A program made the translations under genes and the position numbers. Shown piece by piece: positions 32,411-44,455 of a DNA stretch of 64,000 nucleotides. The DNA is taken from the NCBI GenBank assembly GCA_949152475.1, contig OX424559.1:31105119-31169118 (forward strand), in the 5' to 3' direction. The notes under the pieces are model-generated. The model saw only the letters and a program-made list of their open reading frames with translations, had not been told where the DNA came from and ran no database searches. The stretch's first letter is position 1, and each line of letters opens with the position of its first letter. Source of the DNA: Terebella lapidaria. Its lineage: Eukaryota; Annelida; Polychaeta; Terebellida; Terebellidae.

Positions 32411-32950
32411 ATTTGGGCATTTGTGATGACGATGTTTTTTCAGTGAATGGGACATTTTTTTCTCTGAGTGGTGCTATTTTAATGGTATTATGACTGGTAT
32501 CTTGCTGTCGGTATTTGTATGTGCTTCTGTTGGCACTTTAGGTCTGTTTGCAATGTGATTCAACTGGTCGATGAGATATTTTTCCTTGATTGATTTTAAT
32601 CAAATTATATGCATTTGTAGTACTAACTGAGTGTTACCTTTGGTGACCACACCATAAAGAGGTATACTCCATTAATGGAGTGTCACCGAATGTCTAATAA
32701 GTAAATTATCATCTGTGCACCATAACCATGGTGTTACTTCTCGTGTAGACCCATAACGTCATAATGCTTTACTGATTACATGTATAACCAATTTTGATGT
32801 ATTACCTCATCTGGTCAGTTGTGTAAACTTGAAACATGCTATGAAATTGTTCCTCATTTCTAAATTTTTTTCATTTCTAAATGAAATGCCTTTCATTGAT
32901 AATTATGTCAGTTGGCTGTGAATCGGTGATGTAAAGTTGCTTTATTTTTG

Positions 32951-32968
32951 GACGGGGGGGGGGGGGCA
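32951..32968 (+). repeat. Poly-G tract
   Basis: A run of more than a dozen G follows TTTTTGGAC. Confidence 0.9.
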
Positions 32969-33284
32969 GTGTTACTGCACATGTGTAATTTTGTGATAAT
33001 AGTGTATCAGGTTGTTATCACTTCTTCATATTTCGTTTTGATCTACATCTGCATTATCATGTATGATTATGTGTGTATCATGTATGAGAAACAAAATTCA
33101 TTAAAGACCTAGTAGCATGCCGATGAAAGTGCTTTTCATTTAGTCTATTATGATTAGTTTTCAATAAATTCGAACGAATTTTACAAATACAATCAAAGGA
33201 TTTCGAGATATTGAACCAAATAGGCACTCCTTCCGTAAATTGCCGAAGATTTTGATCCTGATTTTAGTGTGGGTCACGTGGTTG

Positions 33285-33624
33285 GTGACGTCAGTTGAGG
33301 CAGACCTGAAAGTACATGTAGCCAGCAAGGTAAACTGCAAGTCGCATATTCATTCCCCTGATGTATGTTTGACAATTCAAATGAAGGGGTGAGATGGCAG
33401 AAATACGGCATTTTCTTGTCTTGATATTTAGAATCGGTACTATTTACTCACCCAGAACGGAGGTTTGTTGAACTGCAAGATGTTCAGTATTTGCTGTTTT
33501 GTGCGTGTTTTCTGTTGAATTGCATAAATTTGGAGTGATTTTCCGTCTTTGAGCTGGCCACCAAATTACGTATTTTACGTTTTAGACGAGCCATCAAAGC
33601 ACATTCTGCCTCAACTGACGTCAC
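33285..33624. mobile_element. 340-bp segment with perfect 20-bp inverted ends
   Basis: GTGACGTCAGTTGAGGCAGA (33285-33304) is exactly repeated in inverse orientation at 33605-33624. Each end contains the palindrome TGACGTCA. The interior has no transposase; a 68-codon minus frame overlaps the right end. No clear target duplication was found. Confidence 0.6.
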
Positions 33625-34054
33625 GATTACGGAAATTGTCGAAGCTATTTCTTTCATCTGCTGGAGAAGGCGATTGCAATACTGGCTCAATATACTCTAT
33701 TACATGTCGCTGTTACCAGTTAACGCGAACACATTTTTTATCACCAAATGTCCACAATGTCTTTATCTGAAAAGGAAAAAAACATATAATGGTACCTTGC
33801 TACTATGACTTTAAAAACAAACTTAGTCCCATCCCATAATACCACTGGAAAATCAGTAATTCTCAAATGAGTTGTCTCAGGGCATATATAACTGCTCCAT
33901 TCAACCTCTCGTACCTGAAAACCCGGAAAAAATTTACTACATGACTATATGTGGTAAAATGTCGATTTTTTATTATTAGATCCCCCGTTCGGCCACTGCT
34001 ACCATTACGCGTATGTTGGAAATTGACGATATTCACTTCTTGTCATCAGTGGAT

Positions 34055-34275
34055 TTATCGTCATCAAAAACCCCCGAATAGACACCAAAACCACAAAAAT
34101 CGGTTCAATATCAGTGGAGCTATTGAATACGAAATGCCCCCCACACTCACAGGGGGTCCAGGAGTTGAAAAAATTTGTACCCTGCCATTTTTCCATAGTA
34201 TAGACCCAAATAAACCAAAAAGTACTAAAAAATCAATTTCGACACAAAAGTCCTACGGGAGTACATGTCATACTG
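34055..34275 (-). repeat. Dispersed repeat B, inverse copy
   Basis: Its reverse complement follows the 32190-32410 copy word for word with scattered changes (GACTTTTGTGTCGAAATTGA, TTTATTTGGGTCTATACTAT, GGGTACAAATTTTT). It lies 1.6 kb away in opposite orientation. Confidence 0.7.
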
Positions 34276-34299
34276 CACCTAGATCTAGTAGGCGTTTGA

Positions 34300-35630
34300 C
34301 TCGTTTGAGTGAGTCTACGACCAATGCAAGTGTCAAGACAACATGATATCTATTACAATCACAGTACATTTAGATCTACACACTTATGGAATGTAATTCC
34401 AGCAGCTTTGCTTGCTGGGCCTTTACAATTGTAGCACAATAGTGCAAAGCATTGAGTTCCTTTCTGAGATTTTTGAGGTTTTTCTTCCGAAGTTCGATTG
34501 TAGCCGTGCTCCTCCATGTTTGTTTACTTGGCCCACTTAGTCCTTCCAATATGGCCGTCATATGACCTCGTTTGAACTGACTACTCGAACAGTGATTGGC
34601 CATTCCAGTGTATATTTAGTTCAATGGGCGTAGCCGTGGTGTACAGCCCTTTTATTGGACGAGCGAGGTCACGTGATGGCTTCAAACTTAGAGATTTTCG
34701 TGGATATTTCTTGTAAAAAAGTGTTGTATCGAGTGGATTTACAGCAAAACCATGTGGAAATAAATGATCTGGTTTGTGTACTCAGAACAATCGCGTTCTG
34801 TAGAATGTATTTAAGCTGTATTTAAGCCCCATTTATACGATTTAATGCCTCAAATTGACATTCGAAGCGAGCTTTTGTCTGCTATTTGACCCGTTCATGT
34901 GGCCGGCTGTATGTAAACAAACCCGCGTGTACTACGATCTGTCGCGGATCTGACAATTATAACTGTCGGAGATGATTTCTTCGCGGCACACTAGATCTAA
35001 TCTTGACAGTGACAGTAGGAACATCGTACTGATAGTGACAGTAGGAACACACTTGTTTGTACCGTTTGATGATGCTCGGCAATCTTGTCGTTTTGAACAG
35101 AGCGATCCTTTGTTATTATAAGCTGATTAAGTCCAGTCTTGATTTGAATGGAATATCATACTTGGTCCAGATGCCCAAAAGCATTTTGTTGTTATGCAGT
35201 ATTGTAGTTTAGTGCTCGATCCTTCAGCAATAACACTGTAAAATAATTTATTACTAATAATATTAACAGCAAAGCCATGTGACTTGAACAAACATGCTAA
35301 CAATAAATAGTAACACATTAACACAAAATAAAATAACCCAAACACATTTTGTTGCACTACCCCCCTCTTTAAAGTTTTAAGTCTATCTAAAACATCCAAC
35401 AGTGCATTGAACAACTCTCCTACTACCATAAATATGCGGCAATAACTTCATGAACAACAACTTGAAACTGCTAGTGCTAAATATTGTGACATCCACTTGG
35501 GTTGAAGCAAAAACATTTCACAAGTTAACAACAGCTGTCTTGGTATTGGTACTGGGGCTACCCGTTTAACACACACAGCTATTTACTCCATGATCTATTG
35601 TGTGCGAATAACCTGAGTGTGGTCAATTTT
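34300..35630. other. No supported gene
   Basis: Contains minus-strand frames of 75 codons (34376-34603) and 100 codons (35127-35429). Neither has a motif I recognise. The second is followed on its strand by GGGGGGTAGTGCAACAAAAT and could be retroelement-derived, but I cannot show it. Confidence 0.3.
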
Positions 35631-35639
35631 GGTTTTAAC

Positions 35640-38143
35640 CAAGATAAATGTTTTACTTATTTTAATGTTAATTCACAGTAATATATAGATCATGTACTTG
35701 TCCCAGATTTTGTACTTGACAGGGTTACAAACTGTAAAATACTGTCTAACATTGATTGTAATTGCAGTGATCATTTCCCGTCGTGTACCACGATCGAAAT
35801 ATCTGTTGGTGGTAGTAAGGGTTCAAACCACAACAATCATGACATGGCTTATGATAATGTCCCACCCTTTCCCGAGTCAATTGGTCTGACCCAGAAACAT
35901 GTTTAGCTCACACAAACTATGTAAACACAGTAGCAGATACATTACAATTTGTGGATATAGAAACAGTTCAAAACCAGGAACAAGGGTTATCTGTGATGAA
36001 CAACTTGTGTAGTCGTCTGGGAGATTTGTTACACGGCGCAGCAGCTAAAGTAGTATCGGACTCTGGCAGAAGGGGGGACTTCCGGCCCAAGAAGTGGTGG
36101 AACGCCGACTGCACAATATCTAGGGACAGACAGAGACTATGGTTTCATATATAGAAGGCATGTGATCGCCCACGTACCGGATATGTTTACATGTGCTACA
36201 AAGATGCTAAACGGTCATACAGGAAATTCTGCCGGCAAGCAATGGCATCTAATTTAAATGAAGTTACCACACGTCTAAATCTTCTTCACCGAAGTGGGGG
36301 CACCAGAAAATTCTGGTACCTCATTCGTTCCACGAAACGTGACCATACCTCTGACGAGGACATTAAATTAGAACATCTTGAAAATTTCTTTCGGGGAAAA
36401 TTCGAGGGTGGGAACGGACTTGAAGACACACTTACGAGACATCAGGCCAGGAAGGAAGTACTGGATAAATTTGAGGATTTATCTAGAACCATATGTAGGA
36501 ATAAACTTATATCCCCGTCAATGACTGAACGTTATGTAAAGGCCTTACGCCTTGGATCTGCTCCGGGACCCGATGGATTAATGGCAGAGCATTTGAAATA
36601 TGCCACGCACCCCAGAGTAATAGCTATCCTGAGCACAATACTTTCAATTAGTATTCGGGTTGGGGCCGTCCCAAAATGTTTTACCCAAGGGACTCTGATT
36701 CCACTTCTCAAGAAGCCTACACTCGATCCAGCTGATCCAGGAAACTACCGCCCTGTGACAGTGTCCTGAGTTTTGTCAAAAATCCTAGAAATTTATATTT
36801 TAGATATGACAGGCCAGCATGACTTTGATGACCTACAGTTCGGTTTTGTGCCAGGTAGAGGAACAAACATGTGACTTGTCTGGCTAGTGACGTGATATCG
36901 CACTGTACTAAGCAGGGTTCCACAATTTAAACCCGTTCCTTATTTGCACAAGGTGCTTTTGATGCAGTTCAACATGAAATACTCTTCAGTAAACCTAGTA
37001 ATATCGTACGTGACTATATCTGGGTTATACTTGTATATTGGTATAGGCTTATTACAGTACAAATTGAATGGAATAATGTTTTTTCTCGTTCAATACATGT
37101 TCGCAAGGATACAAGGGAAGGTGGACTATTTTCCCCATTCCTGTTTAATCTATTTCATCAAAATCTAATTGAAGAGCTGTCTTGTTGTACAGGGGGTGTG
37201 TCAATAGGTAATCATTCTTACAACGTGTTTTGCTATGCAGATGACCTTCTACTGTGTAGTCTTACTTCATCTGGTTTACAGAAATAGATTAAGACAGCTA
37301 ATACTTATATTGTTAACCATGGTTTGAAGTTTAATGCCAGAAAAACGTAATGTTCTGTATTTGGTAAACATAGACTGTATCCGAGACCGGAGTGGTACCT
37401 AAATGGTGATGTTTTGAATGAAACTGAGTCTGTTAACTATCTTGGTGTTAAGCTGTCACATAGTAATTCTTCTATTCATATTGATGGTAGGATCAATGCT
37501 TGTCGTCGTGCATTCTATAGTCTACAAGGTGCAGGCCTTTGTAATCAGAAAACTCATGTTAACACTGTTGCTTATGTTTGGAACACTGCTATTAGGCCGG
37601 TATTGTTATATGGTTTAAACCCAGTTCACATTACTAAATGCCAATTGTCCAGGCTTGAGAAGGCACATGCCTCTCTGGTTAAATCGTCTTTATGTATTCA
37701 TAAATACCGTAAAAACACTCCAATTCTCCAAGCTTTGCGAATTTCTACTATTGAGAAATCAGTGGATATTAGTTGATGTTTTTGCCCAAAAGTCCAGAGC
37801 AAGGTCGTTTTATATGTACCTGTTATATAACAATAACCACTCTCACTATAACTTGATAAAACGGTCACAACAAGTCTGTTGTAAATACGGTATAGATTTC
37901 ATGAAATATATTATGGAACAGAATTATGCCAAGTCGTCTAAGAATAGGGTACGTGCATTTGAAAGTGATTCGGGAATAACGGAGAGTGTCAGACAGCTAC
38001 TTTTGGGTGAAGACCCGTATGACCGTGTTGTGCTTGATCTTTTATTGTCCCCGTTTTAATAATTGTCATTTTATGTACATGTCTCTGTCATGTGTATGTA
38101 TATTTCTTCTTTTGAAGGCAAAATAAACAAACAAACAAACAAT
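35640..38143 (+). mobile_element. 5'-truncated, decayed LINE
   Basis: It starts inside an endonuclease domain (reading LVPDFVLDRVTNCKILSNI, then DCNCSDHFPS near 35698-35790, the SDH catalytic motif). It continues through RT and post-RT domains and ends at TAA 38057-38059, followed by a short 3' UTR and an AAAC-repeat tail (aaataaacaaacaaacaaac, 38122-38143). There are several stops and at least one frame change. Confidence 0.85.
35951..38059 (+). pseudogene. LINE reverse transcriptase, multiple stops
   Basis: 36191-36769 is open and carries KRSYRKFCRQA, LRLGSAPGPDGLMAEHLKYA and LIPLLKKPTLDPADPGNYRP, the fingers region of non-LTR RT. After TGA at 36767 come FGFVPGRGTNM-stop, AQGAFDAVQHEI (motif A region), REGGLFSPFLFNLF (motif B) and VFCYADDLLLCS (motif C; YADD at 37234-37245), with more stops. 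A 120-codon frame (37414-37776) starting NETESVNYLGVKLSHSNSSI and a last frame to 38059 give the C-terminal domain. The enzyme copied its own RNA at the target site; this copy is dead. Confidence 0.85.
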
Positions 38144-38709
38144 TATCAACAACATATCATAGTAAACAAACAATGCGAATAACTTATTTCATTAAACATA
38201 AGATAGACATTGAAATACATATTTCAAGTTAATGTTGACTACTTTACCTGTGCAATTACATGCTTTACCTCAATTAGCCATGAATCCACTTCTATGTGTA
38301 CTTCAAAATTCACACCAGACTAAATTCTATCATGAATTCGGTTCAATGGACATCATACAATATATAGGTCTATAACAATCCAATTAAGATACGTCTTGAA
38401 TTACATTACATGTACACTCATCTCGTGAAGGCTAAACACATCAAACATCAGTGTATATGAAATTCTCCAATCAAACTTACAATATCTGTGATATAATTGT
38501 GAGCCACTCCTCCGTGTAAAGTTAGTATTTTCAAATTTCATACTGCAACCTACTTACTAAACACAAAGACACTCAACATATAATCCTATTATTCCTATGC
38601 ACTCATACTATACTATTATTCCTATGCACTCAATGTCATAAACATATTCCGTTAACTCAATGCTATTTACATCATAATACCAATGAACATCATTGTCACT
38701 CAGAGAAGT

Positions 38710-39553
38710 TTATCGATTGTGAGGTCGACGATGAGGTGATCTATCCACACTCCTTCTGACCAAGTTCCTGGCCACGTAATTGCGGTTGTTGGGATGCCTG
38801 TAGTGTGATGACGGGTAATGCTCAGAGGGTGGAAGGGGTGGTGGTGGTGCGATGTGACTGGACTGAGGTCGGTTTTTGTCTTGAAATTGGAGCATGAGAT
38901 TTGTTAATGAAGTGAGGCTGCTGGTCATAGCTGTGACTAATGTTTCTGTTTTGGCTCCGTTGGTGTTGACAGCTGTGGTGAGTTTTACGCTATTGGACAG
39001 TTCGATGACACTGTGATGACTTCGGTTGAGGTTTTGGTTCACGATGTTCGTGATGCAGATCGCCAATGATATGTTGTGATGCAGATGATTTATTGTGAAT
39101 AAGGTGTTGGTCTATTTTGGTGGCCAGATCCGTGAGTTTCTGATTTGAAGACATGAATTGTTTCGTCAAGCAAGTGATGTTGGTGTTGTCGAGAGCAGAT
39201 TGTGTGCGAATGGCGTGAATGATTTCTTTGGATGATGCAACAAGCGTCGACTTTAGGTTCTTCAAGCCTGGAAGAGGTGGTGTCATTTCCTTTGGTGGCT
39301 CCTCTCTTGAGTCTTCGTTGTAATCTGGATTGAAGTCTTTCTCTGATTCAAGATCTAACTCGAGGCAGGGCTTCTTGGGTGTTGGTACGGGGGTCGTTGT
39401 AGAGGAGGTTTTGCGTTTCAGAATTTTGATTGAATTTTGATTTTCGGAATTACACGTCGTTGAGGTGATCGAAGGGGCTGTGGATTCATACTCCGAGTCG
39501 CCATACGCCGAGCTGGTACGCCGAGTCGCCATAGAGTGAGAATATTGTGCCAT
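38710..39553 (-). CDS. Unrecognised two-frame ORF (possible retroelement ORF1)
   Basis: The first frame starts at ATG 39551-39553 and runs 187 codons to 38990. It is Ser/Thr-rich with KKPCLELDLESEKDFNPDYN and an acidic then helical stretch (STLVASSKEIIHAIRTQSAL, LTKQFMSSNQKLTDLATKID). A second frame (38710-39066), shifted by one, overlaps it by 77 nt. It continues the helical character (LVTAMTSSLTSLTNLMLQFQ), then PPPPLPPSEHYP and a basic end (RRSVDRSPHRRPHNR). A helical middle plus a basic tail resembles LINE or Gag-like RNA-binding proteins. The link between frames could be a frameshift mutation or a programmed shift. No family is recognised. Confidence 0.45.
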
Positions 39554-39675
39554 CTGAGAAGCGCATCATGTGATCCAAGTCATGAGTCCACTCATCCTCA
39601 GTATCCCAGAGCCATATCGCTTGCCTTCAACAGGTCCGTACAGGTGTGCTACAAGGCCGTTGGGCACCACCACGC

Positions 39676-39752
39676 TTTGGAACCATAGACATAGAAAAGA
39701 GAGTGATATCGGAATTGGCAGTCCATCTCTCTTCTATGTCTATGTTTGGAAC
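39676..39752. mobile_element. 61-bp hairpin element with an 8-bp target duplication
   Basis: CATAGACATAGAAAAGAGAG at 39684 is mirrored by CTCTCTTCTATGTCTATG ending at 39744. The whole is flanked by direct repeats TTTGGAAC (39676-39683 and 39745-39752). An 8-bp duplication with CA-starting inverted ends is usual for hAT-type MITEs. Confidence 0.8.
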
Positions 39753-39959
39753 TTCAGTCCGTGGGTTCGTTTATGCCCACTGTAAACTAGATTTTGTTCG
39801 TGGCCTGGTCGAGTGATGACACGAAATGTCTCGTCAATGAACCTCCAGCAACTTTGCATCGGCGTATCTCTGAATGATATTGCTCGACTAAATATCTCGA
39901 GTTGGTCTCTGGGAAGTCAACGTTGATCTAAGGTCTGCAGCAGAGAAAGCATCATATTT

Positions 39960-40697
39960 AGGATGTAGGAGAGGTCAGAGCACAAAATAGCTAATATCTC
40001 ACTTACTATCAACTTTACCGCTTGGGAATCCATAGTGAACATATAGGAAATGATATATGCTGAATATTGTGGTGACCTTGAATTTGACCGTTGACCTCAT
40101 TTTCAAGGTCAGAGATCAAAATGGTAATATCTCACTAATCGCTTCATAGCTTGGGAATCCGTAGAGAACATGTAGGAAATGATACTTGCTGAAGATTGTG
40201 GTGACCTTGAATTTGACCTTGTTTTCGAATCAGAGAACAAAATGGCTAATATCTCGATTAATATCGACTTTATAGCTTAGGAATCAATTGTGAACATATA
40301 TGAAATGATATATGTTGAATATTCTCATGACCTTGACATTTGGCCTTATTTTCAAGGTCAGAGGACGAAATGGCTAATATCTCGCTGATTGAATCAACGC
40401 TACAGCGTAGGAATCGATTGTGGACATATAGGAAAAGATCTATGCTGAAAATTCTCATGATCTTGAAATGTATATGTTAAGATGTTACCGCTTATAACAA
40501 GATTTTGATGATGACAATAAAAAACCTAAAATCAAACACTTTCGAAATAGAAACAAAGCCCGACCAATCTTTTATATCTGAAGCCACACTGACGTAAATT
40601 GACCTTTGACATTTTCAAGGTCACGGGACGAAATAGCTAATATCTATAATATAAAACATCTATTGTCTGGTAACCTTTCTTAGCCCTTGTGCTAATT
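39960..40697 (-). mobile_element. Family A element, reverse, with a LINE-tail insertion
   Basis: Three to four reversed 134-bp units (GTGACCTTGAATTTGACC, ATATCTCACTTA) lead to TCTGGTAACCTTTCTTAGCC and CTTGTGCTAATT at the right, the reversed left end. At 40500-40610 the array is broken by AAATAGAAACAAAGCCCGAC and related words, the inverse of the LINE-tail repeat of 14735-14990. Confidence 0.75.
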
Positions 40698-40699
40698 AT

Positions 40700-42260
40700 T
40701 CAGTCTTTCACATCTTCTTTTGCTGATATTTTCTGTATGCTGAATGTTATTGTGTTGCATACTTAGGATACTGTTTCTAGTATGATGTTAATATTCAAAT
40801 TCAGACTTCAATCACGAAAAATTAAATAGTTGGCAGTTCACATCAATGATAAATTTAGCCCTGTTATTGAAATCCTGGGTCTGCATAAGAATTTGATAAA
40901 TTGCTTTCTTTTGTAGCATTGCAATTTTGTTAAATCAGCAAACGTATCTAGATAACTCCCAATGTGTCTTGTGAAACCAATTTAGAGATTAAAAATAACA
41001 CTGGAGTAGATTGCCGACCTTTTAAGTTAGAAGTCTTAGATTTCCAGATAGAAGTCTGAGATTTGGTAAAGAATTGTGGTGTGACTTGAAGACAAGATAT
41101 ACTATAACTCCGTACGATTTAGCATAGTAAAAATATAAAGAAATAAGGTGTAAAGGAATTTAAAAAATCAAAGTATAGTGTGATAAAACTTAAGGTGATA
41201 CTGATTGTTCCAATGCAGTTTGTGTGTGACACATAACATATATTGTGTTCATTGTCTTCAAATGACTAAAATATTTGGGAGGAGTTTGAATGTCTATACA
41301 AATCAGAATTAGATTGTTATTATGGTCACTTGTTTGTTTTCATTTGGAAAATGGAATTAAATGGTGTTTTATAGGATAAATTGAGTTAGATTGATGATTG
41401 AATGACGATGTGATGCTGATGGTTATTGATTATTATGATTCCCATCATCAACAAAAATAATTATGATAAAATTTATGAATTTATAATCACATAACCATTA
41501 CTAATAAGTTGATGCTAAAATGATGTTTTTATCGCACAAAAATTCTCATGTACAACATATATCCAAAATTATGCCATACTTTTCTACACCCAAATCATCA
41601 ACGATTTTTGGAATCAGCAAGCAGAACAGCTCGTGAACGTCATGTTGTGACCTGATCTGTAGTTTGGTCATGCATCTGAATAATCATTGCTAATTGAAAA
41701 ACTTTGATGATGTTATAGACGTCACATAAATTTAATAAGCTACCACAAAATTGATTTGACGGGCTGATGCATTCATGTCAATACTGATCAGTAGAAATGA
41801 AGATGTTTAGAGAATAATGCATTTTTTTTGGAAGCATATAATCATTATCATAATTTTCAGGTAGAAATGACAGTGGGTGTCTTGTAATCTGAGAAATATA
41901 CCGCAAGCATGCATAGTAAAAATGCACCATGGAGTGGAGTTGAAAGGAGGAACCGATTCATTGCGCATAGCAAATAGTGACAGCCATTCAAACTTTGAAT
42001 ATGTCATAGTTAAAATCATACACACTCATATTTTCAGTTAACTCTTCAGTGATACAACAAACTATTCTCATATAATATTTTCAGTTCGTCATAGTTCATG
42101 TAACATAAATTTTCACAGCCAAATTCCAGCCAAGAAAATCTTCATCAACAACTTTTTGCTTCAGAACGAGAGCTGTCTTGACACACTAATATTACTTACA
42201 TGGGAAGTCACTTACTCTAACATGTATGTGGTTTCGACATATGCTCAATGAATACGTACA
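40700..42260. other. No recognised gene
   Basis: AT-rich unique sequence. No exon-like segment or repeat family is supported. Confidence 0.35.
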
Positions 42261-42297
42261 TGTAGCTGCTTGGTGATGTTTCGTCAGCCTAATCAGA

Positions 42298-42505
42298 CTA
42301 CAGGATCGGAGCAGAGGCAGTGGACTGCTGAGGTGGTCGCTGTGTACTGGCTGAGGTGGGGGCTGGGGCAGAGCCAGCGAACTGCGGAGGTGGTCCTCTT
42401 CTACTCGATGACTTCAGGGGCGGAGGAAAACCAGGGGATTGGTGAGGTGGTCTTGGTGTGCTGGCTGACGTCGTGGGCACAGCAGAACCAGAACGTGAGG
42501 CATGT
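42298..42505 (-). other. Pro/Ser/Thr-rich repeated frame
   Basis: The minus frame reads GSAVPTTSASTPRPPHQSPG, then FPPPLKSSSRRGPPPQFAGS and APAPTSASTQRPPQQSTASA before a stop. The roughly 32-residue period (PTSAST-RPP-QS) shows an internal DNA duplication of about 97-100 bp. It could be the end of an unknown protein or a coding-looking repeat; there is no clear acceptor. Confidence 0.35.
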
Positions 42506-43010
42506 GTATTTTTAGTCACGGAATAAAAACAAATCTCTACCATACAACTATGCCAAACTCTTGTCAACAGGGACAGGCGCTGTGTGAACAAATTGGTTGT
42601 GTAAGTCTCTTTGAATAGACACACGACTTTACCATGCATCAATGCCACGGTAGTCGGCGGGGACAGAAAATGTGTGCATGAACACAGTGGCTGTTTATAG
42701 GTTCTTGAAAGAAATAGCAACAAAGTTCTACCATACAGCCATACATACATGGTATCATCAGGTACAACCCCTGTGACAGCCTTGGTCCCTGTGTTTGGGT
42801 CTTATCGAACATAAGCGCTGCCATACAGCTATGATAAACACTTCGTAAACATACATTTAGTTGGTTTGTATTGGCTCTTGAAATAAAAACACCTCTCTTT
42901 CATTTAGCTATGACGCATTGACGTCAGCAGGGAAGAACACTGTATGAATATAGTTGCTGTGTGTGGGTGGGTCTCTTGGAAACAAACCTCTCGCATACAG
43001 CAATGTCAAT
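42505..43010. repeat. Degenerate ~100-bp repeat, about five units
   Basis: Recurring words: CTACCATACAACTATGCC, TTACCATGCATCAATGCCAC, CTACCATACAGCCATACA, CTGCCATACAGCTATGA, CATTTAGCTATGACGCATTG, CGCATACAGCAATG, each followed after about 20-30 nt by GGGACAG-like and CTGTGTG-like words. Confidence 0.6.
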
Positions 43011-43024
43011 CCACATACATTTAT

Positions 43025-43900
43025 TATACTATATTTATATGCTTATCTATACACTTGACCCCAGTATATCAAACTTCAAAGTGTCTTGTCTGATCGTATT
43101 GTAGTGAACACCGGTGCGCCGTAAGGCTGTGTTTTGTCGCTTCTATCTTTTTCCCTGTACACGAACGACTGCAGAAGTGATTTCCCAAACTGCCAAATAT
43201 ATAAATATGCCGATGACATGGCTATAGTTGGCAATCTTGTCGGAAATGATAATCATAATTACATTTGTCTCATCAGTTACTTTGTTCTATGATGTAGGAA
43301 TAATTTCCTCGAAGAAAACGTCAAGAACAACAATCAATTGATACTGTATTTCAGAAAATGTAAAACTGATTACTATTAATGAAGATTGTGTTGAAGTTTT
43401 AACGCCATACAAATATCTAGGCACTATCATCAACTCAAAGTTAACTCTTGTCTGCCCACGTTCTCCAATTGTATCTTCACTCCGTACTCACATTACCTCC
43501 GCTTTATGAACAAGCTTCCGGTAAAAAAACCTTCACATCACTCTTCTATAAATCCGTAATAAAATCGTTTGTCACCTTCGGGATTACTGTCTGGTTCGGC
43601 ACCTCAACTCAGTAAAGCATTAACAGATTGAAACATATTGTCAAATTATGTTCAAGGTTACAAGTGAATACCACTGATCTAGAAACAATATATCAGTCAC
43701 GAGATTGTCAACTGTATAATTATGAAAGATACTACTTATTCTCTCCATTGTGTGTAGAATGGATTAATACAGTGTATATGCTTGGGCCCTTTAAACAGTA
43801 ATCCTTATTTGTAAGGTCCACCTCATCAATCCTGGTCACTGGTTGCGTTGCAACGGTTCAGACGTGTTTCGGTATGATATTGCAACGGTTTTGAAGTCTT
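43025..43900 (+). pseudogene. LINE reverse transcriptase fragment
   Basis: With stops and shifts it reads VLSDRIVVNTGAP-stop-GCVL, LSLLSFSLYTNDCRSDFPNC, then YKYADDMAIVGNL, NNFLEENVKNNNQLILYFRK and, in another frame, PYKYLGTIINSKL. NTGAPxGCVLSPLLFxLYTNDC and YADDxxxVG are RT motifs B and C in CR1/Rex-like LINEs. It carries many mutations and is ancient. Confidence 0.75.
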
Positions 43901-43944
43901 TTGGATACGGAAGCAGACACTGGGCATATAACTGATAATCTTAT

Positions 43945-44280
43945 GAGAACCTATGTGAAATATTAATATACAGCCATATACCGAGTTTCAACGCGCTACG
44001 TTCAACGTCAATGACGTCATGACGTAAAACGTCAATTTTAAAAATGGGGTTATATATCTTAAAGTATTTGTCACACAGAGAAGCGGATTGCACCACTCGA
44101 AAGCTCGTTGAATTCTGGTTTAGGAGGATACTGTCCGATAAGTTTCCGCCCTGATAGATTTTCCGCTATGACGTCATAAACGTAAGGCTAGTTATAAATG
44201 TTTTTTTCGACTTTTCAGCAAACTTTCAAATATCCACAGTGCACTCAAATTTAAAGGTACTGAACTGTAATTATGAAAAC
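43945..44280 (+). repeat. Single unit of the 328-bp repeat (family C)
   Basis: It matches the 61.8-64 kb array unit in order: GAGAACCTATGTGAAATATT, CAATGACGTCATGACG, GAAGCGGATTGCACCACTCG, CTCGTTGAATTCTGGTTTAG, CTATGACGTCATAAACG and CCACAGTGCACTCAAATTTA. Confidence 0.85.
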
Positions 44281-44374
44281 AATAATGCAAAAATGCAAAA
44301 ACAAATGTTAAAACCTCCCTTTTAAATTATTTTCCAGTATGTTCATACACACTTTCAGAAAACTTTAAAAATAA

Positions 44375-44455
44375 AACTGTGAACGATGACGACGACGGAC
44401 GCCAGGCGCAAAGACATGGCAACATGTTATCGAACCAGGGATCCGGTAATCTACA
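44375..44455 (+). mobile_element. Family A right-end fragment
   Basis: AACGATGACGACGACGGACG and the degraded palindrome TGTTATCGAACC-AGG-GATCCGGTAATCT (44425-44452). Confidence 0.6.

Noticed and set aside
35127-35429. End of an LTR retrotransposon Pol
   Set aside because: Only a loosely similar G-rich word follows. No integrase, RT, RNase H motif or LTR pair was seen.
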